A stretch of 14,327 nucleotides of DNA from assembly GCA_016875755.1 (NCBI GenBank), contig VGOX01000017.1:1-14327 (forward strand), read 5' to 3'. Source of the DNA: Chloroflexota bacterium (GTDB lineage Bacteria > Chloroflexota > Anaerolineae > Anaerolineales > Villigracilaceae). Every line of letters begins with the position of its first letter. Within the stretch, counting starts at the first letter, position 1. A program made the position numbers and the translations under genes. The notes below the pieces were generated by a model. That model saw only the letters and a program-made list of their open reading frames with translations, searched no databases and had not been told where the DNA came from. Positions 13,511-14,327 of this stretch are shown piece after piece.

Positions 13511-14327
13511 ATGAATAGTCAGGACGTTAAGAACGCCATATCTGGCGCGCTCGTAGTAGATAAACCCGTAGGGATGACATCCCACGATGTTGTACAAGCC
13601 ATAAGAAATGGAACCAGCTTACGCCGCGCAGGACACACAGGCACACTTGACCCCCGCGCATCTGGCGTACTGGTCATTCTCGTCGGACCCGCAGTCCGCC
13701 TCAGTGAATATGTATCAGCATCAGATAAACGCTACCAAGCTATTATCCGTTTAGGTGGCACCACCGACACGTACGATGCCGAAGGGAAATTCACCCCCAC
13801 CACAGACCCTTCCAATATTACAGAAGAACAGTTTGAAGAGGCATTAAAAACATTCGTCGGTGAAATAGAACAAACACCCCCGCCCTACTCTGCCGTTAAA
13901 GTGCAGGGACGCAAAGCCTACGAAATGGCGCGCAAGGGAGAAGAAGTGGAACTTGAACCGCGCACCATCACGGTTCACCACCTCGAAGTATTGGAATGGA
14001 CACCGCCCGAAGTCGTCATCGATGTTCATTGTTCATCAGGCACCTACGTCCGATCATTGGCAAATGACCTCGGTAAAAAATTAGGCTGCGGTGCGTACCT
14101 CGTTGGCTTGCGCCGCACAAAAAGCGGTAAATTCACCCTGCGCGATGCCGTGCCCCTGCGAAAATTGCAGGAAGCCTTCACTGCAGGCAACTGGTATCAA
14201 TACCTCATCCCCGCTGCCGAAGCCCTCGGTGATTGGTACGCCATTGAACTCAGCCCCGATGAAGTCGAAGCCGTGCGTCACGGTCACCGTGTAAAAGCCA
14301 AAGCTGAAGATGCCTCGCAGGAAAAAG
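13511..14327 (+). CDS. truB: tRNA pseudouridine-55 synthase TruB (3' end outside the window)
   Basis: TruB converts U55 to pseudouridine in the T-loop of nearly all tRNAs. The frame is open from ATG 13511 to the window edge, giving 272 codons with no stop. The N-terminus GALVVDKPVGMTSHDVV and the catalytic motif GHTGTLDPRASGVL (41-54) are diagnostic; Asp47 is the nucleophile. Further conserved parts are RYQAIIRLGGTTDTYDAEG, PPYSAVKVQGRKAYEMAR, SSGTYVRSLANDLG and LVGLRRTKSGKF. The visible part holds the whole catalytic domain and the start of the C-terminal region. AGGAGG (13496-13501) lies nine bases before the ATG; a TTG at 13508 is an in-frame alternative. A promoter candidate lies just upstream. 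Confidence 0.95.
   Translation, partial: MNSQDVKNAISGALVVDKPVGMTSHDVVQAIRNGTSLRRAGHTGTLDPRASGVLVILVGPAVRLSEYVSASDKRYQAIIRLGGTTDTYDAEGKFTPTTDPSNITEEQFEEALKTFVGEIEQTPPPYSAVKVQGRKAYEMARKGEEVELEPRTITVHHLEVLEWTPPEVVIDVHCSSGTYVRSLANDLGKKLGCGAYLVGLRRTKSGKFTLRDAVPLRKLQEAFTAGNWYQYLIPAAEALGDWYAIELSPDEVEAVRHGHRVKAKAEDASQEK

Overview
The window looks like a chromosomal piece of a Chloroflexota bacterium, probably class Anaerolineae. This is inferred from protein style (Thr/Pro-rich envelope linkers, a NusA with a long charged tail, a short IF-2, the LURP-one-like protein) and not from any marker I could search. Base composition is moderate and even across the window, and I see no insertion sequence, prophage, tRNA, rRNA or CRISPR array.

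Region 1 (about 1-5870, + strand) is a cell-envelope block. It opens with a 320-residue protein that has a plausible PD-(D/E)XK nuclease core (181-1143). A membrane-anchored N-acetylmuramoyl-L-alanine amidase follows, its stop overlapping the start of an L,D-transpeptidase (YkuD). Three more YkuD genes follow in tandem. The first two YkuD proteins are held by one N-terminal membrane segment and share a motif just outside the membrane. The last two carry twin-arginine (Tat) signals and SH3-like regions. The third gene (3769-4788) is cut by a single in-frame TAG, with the whole catalytic half still readable behind it. The amidase trims peptidoglycan stems and the YkuD enzymes make 3-3 crosslinks or attach proteins, so this is a wall-remodelling set.

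Region 2 (5899-6938, + strand) holds a LURP-one/scramblase-like protein, a perfect 28-bp palindrome and a small protein of unknown function. A strong bidirectional terminator separates it from a convergent SAM-dependent methyltransferase on the - strand (6976-7710).

Region 3 (7711-14327) is the conserved transcription/translation operon nusA-ylxR-infB-rbfA-nrnA-truB; truB runs off the right edge. A good sigma70-type promoter (7773-7801) drives nusA, and a back-to-back promoter serves the methyltransferase. The nusA leader holds a terminator-like hairpin that could be an attenuator. The first three gene junctions each hold a hairpin; the one before ylxR buries its ribosome binding site. truB has a probable promoter of its own overlapping a dyad. 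rimP, the usual neighbour before nusA, is absent here.

Most of the window is ordinary. The best leads are the amber-split L,D-transpeptidase among its paralogues, the nusA leader hairpin, the SD-burying hairpin before ylxR, the nuclease-like first gene and the 28-bp palindrome.
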